A DNA stretch of 64,000 bases. Source: Grammothele lineata. Lineage: Eukaryota > Basidiomycota > Agaricomycetes > Polyporales > Polyporaceae. The position numbers were made by a program, and so were the translations under genes. Under the pieces are notes generated by a model. That model saw only the letters and a list, made by a program, of their open reading frames with translations. It did not search any database and was not told where the DNA came from. Positions 28,551 through 38,545 of the stretch are shown here, piece after piece (the first letter of the stretch is position 1; the number at the start of each line of letters is the position of its first letter). The stretch is taken from the NCBI GenBank assembly GCA_002150815.3, contig NDFF03000091.1:124001-188000 (forward strand), written 5' to 3'.

Positions 28551-29498
28551 GATCTGAGCCCGCCCCAGGCTGCTACGGCGTGGAGCGCGGCGGACGGGTA
28601 ACTGAAGGAGCCCGGAGTCGGTGTCGGTGGGAGTGTGGCGGGAGGAACGACTGTGACATAAGTTGACCTAGTGGTGCACATAAACTCGTTTTGCGTTGCT
28701 TTTTCTTGGCTTTCTGGCTTTCTCTCTCGACTCTCGCGCACATCATCATCATCTACTACATACTACTCTGACTTACCTCGCTGTGGCTCGCGCGCTCGGC
28801 CCGGTCCCGTGCGTCGCATCGCAAAATTCCCTTCTGCTCCTGTCTCCTCCACGCGCATCGTCTCTCTGCCCGTGTTAATCGGGTCCCCAGGCGGTCCCCG
28901 CGCCCCGCACGTATATATTTCACATCAATCACACGTAGAATATCCACACTGCTCCACGCCCGCTCGCATATCTTAGATGTCCCCGCTACGACTCGTCCGG
29001 CACCCAGCTAACCACCTGCTGCTCTCTCAGTACATATTCTTGTGTTCACGATGTAGACGTAGACGCGTGGGTCATGCTCAATGGACGTTCTTGGTAATCG
29101 CACGAACAGCCTTTACGATGACGACATGATATCTACTCCTCTACCACGCGAAGGCGATCTCGATCACATCGGCTGATGTTCGCGATCGAGTGGTTATCGG
29201 TACATATTGTACTGGGTGGCTGAGAGCTCGCGGCTTCTTTCTATGATTTTAAAGGAGATGAGCATGTTGCCCTGTTGTGGCGGTATGATACAGAGCGGGA
29301 AATACTAGACAGCATAAAGTAAGCCTCGCGTCGGCCAGGTACAGTTACAACAGTACAACCATACTATGAATGGAGCGGTGGGTGTGTGGATGAGTGGCAG
29401 ATCTGATCTGAGATACAATGTGCGAGCAGGCATACGACAACTACGTCGCGATGAAAAAAAACGTCCCCAACTCTCCCATCATAGAGAGAGAAGACACA
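28551..29498. other. Convergent intergenic region with a CAT microsatellite
   Basis: The 948 bases between the stops of the channel and the zinc-finger gene hold both 3' regions. A short trinucleotide run (CAT repeats) sits at about 28742-28756. No coding frame with recognisable features was found. Confidence 0.4.
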
Positions 29499-31867
29499 CT
29501 AGCCGCGCAGCGCGGGCACGGCGGGCGCGGCAGAGGTGGGCGAGCTCGCGGCGGACTCGACGGACGCGGCGCGCTCGGCCGCCTTGCGCTTGTGGATGTT
29601 CGCGTGGCGCGCGAGCTGGTCGGGTCGCGCGAAGGACTTGTTGCACCCCGGCTCCGTGCACGGGTACGGCCGTGCGCCCGTGTGCGTGCGCAACTGCGTC
29701 GAGCGCGACTGTCAGTATCGTGTGTGTAGTGATGGGGAAAGGGGACATACATGCTTGGAGAGGTTGGAGGACTCGGAGAAGGCGCGGTCGCAGTACGAGC
29801 ACTTGAACGGCTTGCTGCCGTTGTGCGTCCGCTTGTGGATCGTGAGCGCGCCCGCGATGGCGAACGCCTTACCGCATCCGGGGAAGTCGCACGCATACGG
29901 CTCTGTCCGGACGGTGCGGCGATAGCGTACGTTAGCTACTCGTGACAACAACATGAGACGAGAGAACTAGACGCACTTTCTTGTGTGTGCCGGCGCATGT
30001 GCTGCGCGAGCGTCGCCGCCTCGGAGAAGTTCTGGCTGCATACCTTGCACTGGAACGGCCGGTGGCCTGTATGGCTCTAGAATCCTGCGTCAGCATCACG
30101 ACTCCAGACGCTCGGCCGAAACCACGGTAACCATCCGCACCCGGCGTGCCCCCAAAGCTACGCCGCGTAACTCGACGGGGGCCGCCTCGGATGGGTGGAT
30201 GGACCGACTTTACGGTCGTAGAGACGACAAACGAGGGAGACACACCTGCATATGCCGCGAGATCTTCTGCTTGCTCGCGAAGCCAGCGTCGCCGTTGCGC
30301 GCGCAGCCCTCCCAGAAGCAGTCGTAGTGCGCGCGCCCGCCGCCGACGTGCGCGGCCGCGATGTGCTCCGTGAGCGCGTCGCAGGACGCGAAGCTGCGCC
30401 CGCACCCGGTCCAGCGGCACGCGTGCGCCGCGGGCGCGGAGCAGTCGTGTTCGGGCGTCGGCGTGGGGGGCGCTCCGTCCGGACCGGCCGCCGACGGGGG
30501 CGGGGTGGAGGACGACGACGACGAGGGGCAGGCCGGGTCGGTCCCGTGGGAGGGTGGGAAGACGCCGTGGGTGAGGAAGTGCTGGGTGTCGGCGGTCATG
30601 GAGGGTGGTGGGACGGGGATGCCGAGGTGGTCGCGGAGGAGGTGGCTCGCGAGCACGTCGATCATCGTGAACGGATCGCTGGACGAGGGGCCCGGGACGG
30701 GGTGAGCATCTGGGTACGTGTTGCAGTCGCTCCAGAGACATGACATCGAGCTGTCGAGGGCCGAGGAAAATGGCTGCTGAGAATTTTGAGAAAGGAACGC
30801 GGCGGCATCGAACGGCGCGGGCGACGTCTGTGGCGCTGTGCCGGAGGCAGATGGCAGACGGAGATGCTGCAGGTTGACATGGCCAACGAGATCGTTCAAG
30901 GACGAGAAGGTTGCGAAGCAGCCCGCCCACTTGCACTGTATGAGCGGCGATTGGTGATGAGAATGGAGCGACGGTGAGGGGAGGTTGGACATGCTCGGGG
31001 ACGAAACGCCGTTATTCGACTGTTGGTGGGTAAACGGGGAAGGCGACGCTTCAAACGCGGGGCTGGGGACGAGCTGAGGTGTGGAGGAGGCAGAGTCGAG
31101 CGGTGGGAAGACCAAAGACTCGGAGATTTGAATGTGGTGATTTTGTGGATGAGGGTGAGAGTCGTGGGCGAGATAGGGATCGATGGGACGTCCATCGGGC
31201 ACGAATGGAGAATCTATAGCGGCGGCACCCTCGCCATAGAACCTGCAGTCAGAGCTATGGAAGGGGTGCTCATTACGGCACCGGAGCTGGGAGACATGTG
31301 TTAGTGGGGGGTACTCGAGGCGAAGTGGGACGGCCTCGAGGACGAGGGGAACCGGAGGGTACTCACGAACTCGTCTACAAAGTCGAAGTCGGCGGAGCAG
31401 TCCTTCCCGCATGGAAGATCGCCGGAGAACTGTTCACAGGGATACTGGCCGTGATGGGCGTCATTGCAGGCGACGATGACGCACTGGTCGGTGCATTGGG
31501 AGGTGAGCTCAATGCTGCAGGACGCGTCCTCGCACTGCTGTGCGCACTCCTCGCAGCCGGTGTAGGAGCCGTCGGAGGCGAAGCCGCACTCGTCTTGGCC
31601 GGTGCAGACCGGCTGGAACATGGTGTCTGGAGTGTCCGATTGAGCGTAATGGGTGCTTCTGACGGCGGAGAAGAGCTCGTAGGAGGACGGGCCGGGTTGG
31701 AGATCTTGGGAGGAGGAAGAGCGGTGGCAATCGCAGACAGCGGTCGAGGGGTGTTGTGGACGGCGAGGAGGGCAGGCGGGAGACGGCCTGGGCGAGGAGG
31801 CTTGAGATAGAACGGGGCTGGCGGCGTTGCGGGGCGGCGTTGGCTTGGGCTGGTGCATGGACGGCAT
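29499..31867 (-). CDS. ZAP1-like C2H2 zinc-finger transcription factor
   Basis: A nuclear regulator resembling zinc-responsive Zap1. Exons: 31367-31867, 30246-31286, 29977-30076, 29751-29902, 29499-29693, encoding 662 residues. Residues about 85-185 hold some sixteen cysteines with histidines (motifs such as [18 protein letters not shown]), spread over exons 1 and 2. Degenerate fingers follow (CKWAGC, CLWSDC). The C-terminus holds an array beginning [10 protein letters not shown] and CFWEGCARN, then consecutive fingers linked by [28 protein letters not shown] and [10 protein letters not shown]. The layout of paired CxWxxC fingers, long gaps and a C-terminal array, together with a cysteine-rich N-terminus, is that of Zap1-type zinc sensors; the specific role is inferred. 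The tail is Ala/Ser-rich. The frame is intact and all introns are GT-AG. Confidence 0.82.
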
Positions 31868-32033
31868 CTTTGACTGAACGGATGCGGACCTGGACGAGTA
31901 CCGCCCCAGTCCCTCCCACTCCCTTCTTGCTTATCTAACTCCCCCGCTCTGCCCCCTCATTGGCCAGCCGCCCGGCGCCCTCGAAAGATTATCTGATAAT
32001 TGCACCACCGCGTCGTATCAGATCTACAGCCAA

Positions 32034-33098
32034 TCAGCGCAGCCCGCCCTCGTCCCGCTCATATACGAGCTCGACTCCCAGACGCCTGCAGAATTTCTTC
32101 ATCCTCGTGAAGGCCACAGGGTCGGGCGTTCCAGACCGCAGGATTATCCGCCCGTGTTCGCCCGGTCCGCAGGTAAAGAGCCCAGCCTCGACAGCATGCC
32201 CCATCCGCCACCAGTCCACCTGCTCCTTTCCCAGCACCGTCCCTGGCACACGCACGACCACCGTCCGCACGCTCGGTGGGAGCGGCACCAGCACATGCAG
32301 CCGCGTCTCGTGTACCTCTACCGTCTCCGTCCGCGCGCACACCCTAAGCATGTCCGCAACGAACTCCATCGGCGCACCAAACACCGTCAGATGGCGCACG
32401 CCCTCCACCGTCGTCCGCGGCTCCCGCTGCCGCCCGTAGAGCGCCTTGAGGTACACCGCGAGCGGCTTGAGCGCGGGCGCGCAGAACGTGTACTCGATCG
32501 ACAGTCGCGTCACCTGCGGCGGGAACGCCGCGCCCTCGAGCTGCGCGAACGCGTCCTCGAAGCCCCAGTCCGTGTACTTGAGCGCGACGTGCCGCAGGTG
32601 CGGGAGGTGGTTCAGCGCGGAGACCATGTAGAGCACGGTCGACACCGCGCCCGCGTCCTTCTCCGAGTACAGCTTGATCGACGGCGACGCGGGGGCTTGT
32701 TCCGCTGTTCCTGCTCCTGCTCCGTGTCCTTGTTCGGCCGAGGGCCCGCCGTCCGAGTGGCAGCTCCCGTCGATGTCGAAGGTGATCGCCCGGCACATCT
32801 TGTTCGCTAGGCACGACGCTTCAGCCGTGTACGCGTCCGTCTCCCCGTCGGCGCTCGTCCTTTCATGCAGGAGCCGAAGCAGCTCCGACGCCTCCAACGG
32901 GTGCGGAACGTGGATGTGTCGCAGCGCAACTCGCAAGAAAAGGCCGAGCCACGCGCGGTTCACGACACACGCATTCTTGTAAACTGACGTGCGTTCTTCG
33001 GCCGTGAGCGGGGATGCCCAAAGTTCCTCGAGGATCTGGAAGACGAGTTCTGGTGGAAGTCGGGGCATGGAGGATTTCAGAGGTTGGAGCGAATCCAT
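32034..33098 (-). CDS. F-box-like protein, intronless
   Basis: A single open frame of 354 residues without introns. The N-terminus reads PRLPPELVFQILEEL... ACVVNRAWLGLFLRVALRHIHV, which fits an F-box-like fold (LPxEL...hxxILxxL, then VxRxWxxLxxxxLxxxI). F-box proteins recruit substrates to SCF ubiquitin ligases through Skp1. The remainder has leucine-rich irregular segments (HLPHLRHVALKYTDW, QVTRLSIEYTF, VRHLTVFGAP) suggestive of a degenerate leucine-rich repeat; mushrooms carry large families of such proteins with unknown targets. It lies in the same orientation as the zinc-finger gene, whose start is 167 bases away. Substrate unknown. Confidence 0.75.
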   Translation of the reverse strand: MDSLQPLKSSMPRLPPELVFQILEELWASPLTAEERTSVYKNACVVNRAWLGLFLRVALRHIHVPHPLEASELLRLLHERTSADGETDAYTAEASCLANKMCRAITFDIDGSCHSDGGPSAEQGHGAGAGTAEQAPASPSIKLYSEKDAGAVSTVLYMVSALNHLPHLRHVALKYTDWGFEDAFAQLEGAAFPPQVTRLSIEYTFCAPALKPLAVYLKALYGRQREPRTTVEGVRHLTVFGAPMEFVADMLRVCARTETVEVHETRLHVLVPLPPSVRTVVVRVPGTVLGKEQVDWWRMGHAVEAGLFTCGPGEHGRIILRSGTPDPVAFTRMKKFCRRLGVELVYERDEGGLR

Positions 33099-33704
33099 GG
33101 CTAGTCTGTCGTCGTTCTGTGGGTAGGCTGGGGGTTGTGGGGATGAAGAATGAAGTACGGCCGCGCCAACATAACCCCTTTATACCGCCCAGGCCCCGCC
33201 CGTAGGGGTGACGGATGTCATGCTCGGATGTACAAAGCGGGTCGGCGAGCCTCCATGCTTTCTTCCGACGTGCGATAGCGTCGCCTCCTCAAAGAGACCA
33301 CATTTTTCTGCAATCCAAAGCACATAGAGTGTTCAGCGAACGCGCAAGAAGTGAGACTTGGCCAGAAGGTCCTGGGTCTCGGAAGCCACGGTTCCGCTGA
33401 AGCTGTGATTCCGTCATAGCGAGCGCCCCGCCCGGGGGCTCCGGCCCGGATCGCTTAAGTTTCAGGCCCAGCGCGCCCTGGCCGCGACCACTGTATACCC
33501 CGCTGCACCTCGTCTTGTCTTGGATTCCTGTTTCCGCTCTTTTCTCGAACTCCTTCCGTAACATCCATTGCACATTAGTTTATAATACATGATCATGAAG
33601 AGATAGGCTGAAGGCATAGAAATCCCTACATCGGTCAAGAATCCACGCGTTTCCCGTGCACTCTACAGAGGGGGCGGCCGTGCCAGTGGCGACGTCAAGA
33701 CGTC
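33099..33704. other. Intergenic region
   Basis: The 606 bases between two minus-strand genes contain the F-box promoter and the 3' end of the cytidylyltransferase-like gene. No coding frame, repeat or RNA gene was seen. Confidence 0.4.
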
Positions 33705-34825
33705 TCAAACGCCGTGTCCGGTGCCAAACTCATCTATCTTTGGCTCCTCGAAGGGGGTTGGGTCTGACGGCTCCTCGAAAGGCGTCCCGATAGCGTCTTG
33801 CAATTCCGCCGCTGTCGGCTTCTCGTACGTATTCTTTCTCTCGACCTCGGGCGTGCCCCTTATTGTCCCCCTCGCTGAAGCCGACTCCTTTTCTACGCCC
33901 TTCTCCCCTTTCTTCTCTTCTTCCTTCTCTAGTGATGACGACTTGAACGGGTTGTGATGTTTGGGCATAGGAGTCGACACGTTCGTCCTCCGCGTCGGGA
34001 TTGCTTTCCCTGTCGATAACACAACCTCAGCCTCCACCCTGGTCCCCCCCTCCTCGCACTCATTCCCCCTGGAGTTCAAGAAAGAAAGGACTCACGCAAG
34101 CTCTTCGCAAGATCATACCCCTTCAGCCTTTCCCTGTCGCAGTCAGGGTCGACGCTGGAGCCCTCGTCGATCGCGACGTAGTCTATCTGGCGCGTAAGCA
34201 GGAACTTGTCGTATATTGTCCACGGCGCGTCGGGCACGACCTCGTCCACCCACCGGCAGTGCCGCAACACCTCACACCGGTCGGCGTGCGCCATCCCCGG
34301 CAGCTCAGGGGGCGGCACCGCGCCGTGTTCCGCGCACACCTCGTCCGAGAACACGCCCACGAGGAGGTGCACGGACGGAAAGGAAAGCTTCGCCTGGCGG
34401 AGCTGCAACACATCTCTGCGCCCCCGCCCCGGGTGAGACGTGAGTTTCTCTCGCCACCCGTACCATCCACAACAGCCGCAGCGCACGCACCTCGGAGTCA
34501 GTGGCCCAAACCCCCCGTCCACATACACCCGCCACACCCGCGCAGGCTCGTCCGCGCCCCTACCGCCCGCGAGGCTCGCGTTGAGCGAGCGCTGGACGTA
34601 CGCCTGGATCTCCTCCGCCGTCGCCGCGACCGCGTCCCCGAACCGCTCGCGGGCCGCGGGGAGCGGAGCGGGCTCCGCGCCCGCGCCGCTGCCGAAGAAC
34701 CGCACCGCGCCGAGGTCGGCGATGCTCGACTCGAGCGAGCGCGGGCCGTCCGAGATGACGTCGTAGTCCGCGAGGTCGTCCGCGGAGAGGACGGAGAGCG
34801 CGTCGAGGGAGCGGCGCATCGTCAT
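33705..34825 (-). CDS. Cytidylyltransferase-like protein (PCT1 paralogue) lacking the HxGH catalytic motif
   Basis: Related to choline-phosphate cytidylyltransferase, the CTP-dependent step of phosphatidylcholine synthesis. Exons: 34491-34825, 34096-34415, 33705-34009; 319 residues. The fold is recognisable: VYVDG at 100-104, LQLRQAKLSFPSVHLLVGV, SDEV, ADRCEVLRHCRWVDEVVPDAPW, IDYVAIDE, and IPTRRTNVST. The segment between VYVDG and LQLRQAK has the same length as in active enzymes, but HFGH is replaced by TPRD, the preceding YDLF by FGPL, and YVAHDE by YVAIDE. These residues bind and activate CTP, so activity as CCT is unlikely. The RTxGxST motif is also altered and the C-terminal membrane-binding helix is replaced by a charged Glu/Lys/Pro tail. 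Frames and splice sites are intact, which argues for a maintained pseudoenzyme rather than a dead copy. Confidence 0.8.
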
Positions 34826-35246
34826 GCTTGCAGCTGCTGGAGAGCCGTGCCTGCGCCGGGCGTCCGTGGAGTGTGTGGGGCGTTCGGTGGCGGTAAGTAG
34901 GTTCGTGGGGACGCGAGATTGTGTGCGGCGCACGAGTGAGAGAGGAGGGACTTATGTACTGTGCGCACGGGGCGGGAGTAGTAGAAGTGGTCGTTCCCAA
35001 CAAGCTTTAAGGAAGGCTGGGACGTCGACCGGGGAGGGGCGAGGCCTGTCGTGATGGGATATGTGCCTCGTGCTGGTCGGACTCAGGCTGAGCTACAAAT
35101 ACTCCCGTTCGCTGCTCCGGAATCCTCTCTTGCGCTCCCACCAGCGATATGACTCGCCTTATCCATGTTTGGACCTCGATCGCTGTCATTAACAAAAGTC
35201 GCGCGCGTTACTTTGGCACATGTACGCCGGGGACTCGAGTCTGGGG

Positions 35247-35252
35247 TATATA
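35247..35252 (+). promoter_or_regulatory. TATA-like element
   Basis: TATATA about 90 bases upstream of the OHCU decarboxylase ATG at 35341, a suitable distance for a core promoter with a short leader. Confidence 0.4.
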
Positions 35253-35269
35253 CGTAGGTGTGGGGTAAT

Positions 35270-35275
35270 CTTATC
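35270..35275 (-). promoter_or_regulatory. GATAAG motif (possible nitrogen-regulator site)
   Basis: The reverse strand reads GATAAG about 65 bases before the OHCU decarboxylase ATG. AreA/Nit2-type GATA factors activate purine catabolism genes in fungi through HGATAR sites, so the motif suits the gene. A single six-base match can occur by chance. Confidence 0.35.
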
Positions 35276-35340
35276 AGATTCAATGACGCTGCCACAACTG
35301 TGCGTACTGCGGGACCTCGTCTTTCCGCCTCTCTGTCACG

Positions 35341-36045
35341 ATGCGTAGCTGGATACACTCCGTCAAGCCCCTCGGCGACTTCAACGCCCTCAAGCCCGCC
35401 TCTGCCGAGCAGAGTTCCTCCGAACCTGCACTCCCACCACTGCTCCAAGCGCTCTCCGACACCTCAGGCGAGAAGGACGGTCCACTCGCCCGCGCGCTCG
35501 CCCTCCTCTTCGAGCCCTCCCCCATCCTCTACGAGACCCTGGTGCCCGCCGTCGCAGCCCGCCTCCAGCCTTCCGCCTCCACGCCCCCGATCCTCTCCTA
35601 CTTCGCCCTCATCGACGCCGCGCTCGCCTCCATCGCCACTTGGCCCTCCTCCTCCCGCGCCGCCTTCATCGCAGGCCACCCGCGCATCGGCGAGGTGAGC
35701 GGGCTCTCCGCGCTCAGTGCACGCGAGCAGGCCGCCCGGGCGACGCCCCCCGCGGTCCTCGCGAGGCTGGCGCACCTGAACGCGTGCTACGAGCGCGCGT
35801 ACCCGGGGCTCGTGTACATCACTTTCGTGAACGGGCGTTCGCGCGCGGAGATCAAGGACGAGATGGAGGACAAGCTGGGGCTTGGGCATTCGGAGAGCGC
35901 GGACGAGCCGCCGCTGGAGAGCGTGGAGAGCGTGGAGGTCGGCGGCGAAGCGTGGACGGGTGAGTTGGACAGAGCTGTCGCAGACGTGGGCAGGATAGCG
36001 AAGGGTCGGCTGAGGGCGTTGGGGACAGAGACGGAAGGCGAGTGA
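35341..36045 (+). CDS. OHCU decarboxylase-like protein (uric acid catabolism)
   Basis: 2-oxo-4-hydroxy-4-carboxy-5-ureidoimidazoline decarboxylase converts the second uricase-pathway intermediate to S-allantoin, usually in peroxisomes. This intronless frame gives 234 residues, longer than the typical 160-170 because of an N-terminal and an acidic C-terminal extension. The family signatures are present: a helical domain with AAFIAGHPRIGE (the HPxIG motif), LSAREQ (SxxEQ), LNACYERAYPGLVYITFVNGRSRAEI (LNxxYxxxFGxxFV...xxGRxxxEI). The catalytic histidine would be that of GHPRIG. No peroxisomal SKL is at the C-terminus (ends GETEGE-like acidic residues), so its compartment is unclear. It is the only purine-catabolism gene seen here. 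Confidence 0.85.
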   Translation: MRSWIHSVKPLGDFNALKPASAEQSSSEPALPPLLQALSDTSGEKDGPLARALALLFEPSPILYETLVPAVAARLQPSASTPPILSYFALIDAALASIATWPSSSRAAFIAGHPRIGEVSGLSALSAREQAARATPPAVLARLAHLNACYERAYPGLVYITFVNGRSRAEIKDEMEDKLGLGHSESADEPPLESVESVEVGGEAWTGELDRAVADVGRIAKGRLRALGTETEGE

Positions 36046-36340
36046 GCATAGCGCAATTCTCAGCAAAGTCGCTAACAAGCTGTTCGTGCGGTGCTGAAGC
36101 TGGGGCATAACAGCAATGGACATATTCCGGGGGTATACAGATGGATCTAAGGCAATTACTGTACCACTGATGTACACGTTACGCTCGTGCGTAGTAGTGG
36201 TGGCATTGCTGGCGCTGACGACGGCGGTATTGGACCCAGCATACATCAAATAGAGACGCGTTAAATATCCGAATAAAAGCCTAGAGGAAACAAGACGTGA
36301 TGAGACATATAGCACATGGGAGGCGGTCTTCTCCCTTTCG

Positions 36341-37290
36341 TCACGGTGCCGTCTGTACAGACACCTGACTCTGCGTCCGCCCTGCTTCTTTCTATACCAG
36401 TGCGTGAGCTCTGCACGCGTCTCTGAGGACATATCCGCAACTCACCTTCATCACCTTCTGTCGCCTCAGCTCCCATTCTGGACACCGTCTCCGCAGATCA
36501 CTGAGCATCTCGTCGGCGAGAGTGTACTGGCCTTCGGGCTTCTCGACCTCGACCGCACGCTCTGCCTCGCGTGTCATTCGCAGCTGCTCCGCGACGACCT
36601 TCATCTTCTCCTGGTACCGCAGCTCCGCCTGCGCGCAGTTCTCCCGATACCGCTTCTGGCTCGCAAGAATCTCCTCTTGGAGGGCTCGCATGCGCTCCAG
36701 ATGCCGGAGCTCCGCTTGCCGCTGCCATTCGGCGCGCTCCCGTGCGAGCCGGGCCTGCACGTCGTCCGCGTTCATGCGCCGGCGGAGGAAGTCGAGGCCA
36801 TTGTCGTACGCCTGTGGGGGGTACGTGGCGCCGGGTGAGCGACCACAGAAGGTCCGTGTGGAAGAATCGAAGACGGCCCACCTTGCGCTTCGCGGGGTCG
36901 CTGAGGACGTCAAAAGCCGTGCGCACCTGCATGCCACGAGGCGGGTTAGCTCGCGAGGGTATGTCTTGTCGCGAAATCGAGCCGACGCACGTCTCTGAAT
37001 CTCGCTTGAGCCGCCTCAATTTCTGCCTCGTCGGAACCAGGTGGCAGCTTGTCTGAAAGAGATCAGTGAGACCATCAATCGGACGCAAAATTACCACCCC
37101 ACACGCACCTGGATGCGTTTCGAGTGCCTTGATCTTATACGCTTTCCTTACTGCCACGCCAAATTCGTCCATTTCAACGGCGCTGCTCGATCCGCAGTAA
37201 TGTAGGGAAAGCCATACCATCGTCATTGGAGGCTCCTTGTGGGACGTCCAGGATATCATACAGGTTACGTACTTCGGCCTTATGGCCCAT
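36341..37290 (-). CDS. J-domain co-chaperone with charged coiled-coil tail
   Basis: A type III DnaJ-like protein that would stimulate an Hsp70. Exons: 37218-37290, 37109-37150, 36991-37052, 36882-36926, 36446-36811, 36341-36391; 212 residues. The J-domain covers residues about 8-75: NLYDILDVPQGASNDD, VRKAYKIKALETHPDKLPPG, RFRDVRTAFDVLSDPAKRKAYD. The essential HPD is encoded across an intron (CCA G / AC). A long Arg/Glu-rich helix follows (RLARERAEWQRQAELRHLERM..., about 90-185), likely a coiled coil. No glycine/phenylalanine region or zinc finger is present. The last exon, ending QTAP, is the least certain because only one acceptor and a short frame support it. Specific client not known; some resemblance to DNAJC17-like nuclear proteins is only by layout. 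Confidence 0.82.
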
Positions 37291-37580
37291 GAACGCTATG
37301 AACGATCCAGCCTGGTAAGGATGGAATGGAGAGGTGGAGGTAGCGCGAGAACAGCGTGGGGCGTCGCGCGGCCGACGGCGCGGGCATGCATGTTCGATTG
37401 CGAGTCGGTCACGTGGTCGCGCTTGGACGCGACGGGGCGCTTACGCGTAGCTCATTAGAAGATATCAAGCGCATCCACAATGTGTCCGCCTTGTTCCCGC
37501 TGTCTTCGACTTGAACCACTACTGCGCCCGCCGCAAGTACTGCGTACACTACAGAGATGGTCCACTGGGTGATCATATCG

Positions 37581-38122
37581 GAGTAGTCCATTGCTCAACA
37601 CTGACCTATGGCACTGAGACAATTGAAATTACTAACTAGAGATTGTAAATGAGCTCCAAGCAGTGTGTATGGGGTCCAAAGACCAGGTGGCCAGGGGAGC
37701 CTGTGTAGCATTTACCTGTGTGTCGGCGCATTCCATGCTGTGACACTTCTCATGCGACAGAAGGTCGTCGCTGCAGCACCTCTTGTCACATGTGGGGTCA
37801 CCACCAGACTGCATGCTCTTTCCTCCCCTCCACATTGTCTCTTCAGTTTCATGTCAGCTCTTCCTATCATACTGCCTTAAGGCTCTATCTGCACTATAGC
37901 AAGAGGCCCTGCAGATGTTTCACAGGTCAGGCATGCTATGCAGAGTATGTGAGCCTAGGAACAGAGTGAATAAGTACTGACTATAGCATTGTCATAGTTG
38001 CCCTTGCTGGCCTCTTTTGAACTTGCTTTGGCATGGGTCCTTGTGCTCTTTGCACCATGCACAGAACAAATGAGTAGGCATGCTATTCATTGGGCACCTT
38101 GCCAGGTGCCCAATGAGTTGCA
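37581..38122. repeat. CpG-depleted segment, probable decayed methylated element
   Basis: Only five CG dinucleotides occur in 542 bases, and none in the 352 bases from 37771 to 38122, although the base composition is near even. Flanking DNA, like the rest of the window, is full of CG. TG and CA are common, as left by deamination of methylated cytosine. No open frame, long terminal repeat or inverted ends could be recognised, so the element class is unknown. Confidence 0.5.
38087..38116. repeat. Perfect 13-bp inverted repeat with 4-nt loop
   Basis: Arms 38087-38099 and 38104-38116 are exact reverse complements around TGCC, centred on GGGCACCT/AGGTGCCC. It marks the right edge of the CpG-poor segment. 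It may be a terminal structure of the decayed element or a hairpin; function unknown. Confidence 0.55.
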
Positions 38123-38545
38123 CGCCTGCTCGTTTGCTCGCTGCACACTGTGCAGCCCTTACCTGCCAAGAAAGGCGTCTTCGACACTCCGGACGACCTT
38201 CGCGCGGCGCCGCGAAACGCCGTCCATTCGCAGAACCGGCTCCGCGAGAGTTGGACCTGAAGCTTAAGCTTGGTCACTCATGGACGTCTGCGTTGAAGAT
38301 AAGTAGCAAGTTCGATTACCCTTGACGCGCCCTTCTCACGGGGCGTATCGGGTAGCGACCGCGTTGCATTGAACAGCGATGTACGTACGATCCCCTGTTC
38401 TAGCGAGATCCGCCAGCGAATCGCGAGGCGTACCGCGCTTAAGGTCTTTCAGCCCGCTTTTCTTTCTCCCTGCTTTCTTTCTCCGCTAAGACGCGTCGAA
38501 CGCGCGTTTTAACCCTCCTGGCCAACCTTTCTGTCAACGCTGATC

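Larger units (their letters stand above)
34826..35340. promoter_or_regulatory. Divergent promoter region with a GATA site
   Basis: The 515 bases separate the divergent starts of the cytidylyltransferase-like gene and the OHCU decarboxylase. Near the latter are a TATATA element and a GATAAG core, listed separately. No coding frame is supported. Confidence 0.45.
37291..38545. other. Intergenic region with CpG-depleted core
   Basis: The 1.25 kb between the divergent J-domain gene and the chromodomain gene has three parts: a GC-rich promoter for the J-domain gene (to about 37440), a CpG-poor segment (37581-38122), and a normal CpG-rich promoter for the next gene (38123-38545). A minus-strand frame at 37409-37591 could encode a 60-residue peptide with one hydrophobic helix, but nothing confirms it as a gene. 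Confidence 0.5.

Noticed and set aside
28742..28756. CAT microsatellite as a functional element
   Set aside because: A run of about four to five units in a 3' region; ordinary simple repeat.
29932..30936. 334-codon minus-strand frame overlapping the zinc-finger gene
   Set aside because: Same strand but different frame from the real finger exons; highly Arg/Pro-rich with no CxxC patterns.
34001..34900. 299-codon plus-strand frame
   Set aside because: Antisense to the cytidylyltransferase-like gene; composition (Arg, Ala, Pro, His) is that of a GC-rich shadow.
35464..36432. 322-codon minus-strand frame over the OHCU decarboxylase
   Set aside because: Arg/Glu-rich antisense shadow; the plus strand carries the conserved HPRIG and GRSR motifs.
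37409..37591. 60-residue minus-strand frame with one hydrophobic helix
   Set aside because: It resembles a tail-anchored peptide superficially, but lies in the promoter side of another gene and I recognise no OST4-like or similar family motif.
37571..38130. Possible intact transposon or LTR
   Set aside because: The segment is CpG-depleted but has no open frame, target duplication or long terminal repeat that I could find; kept only as a decayed element of unknown class.
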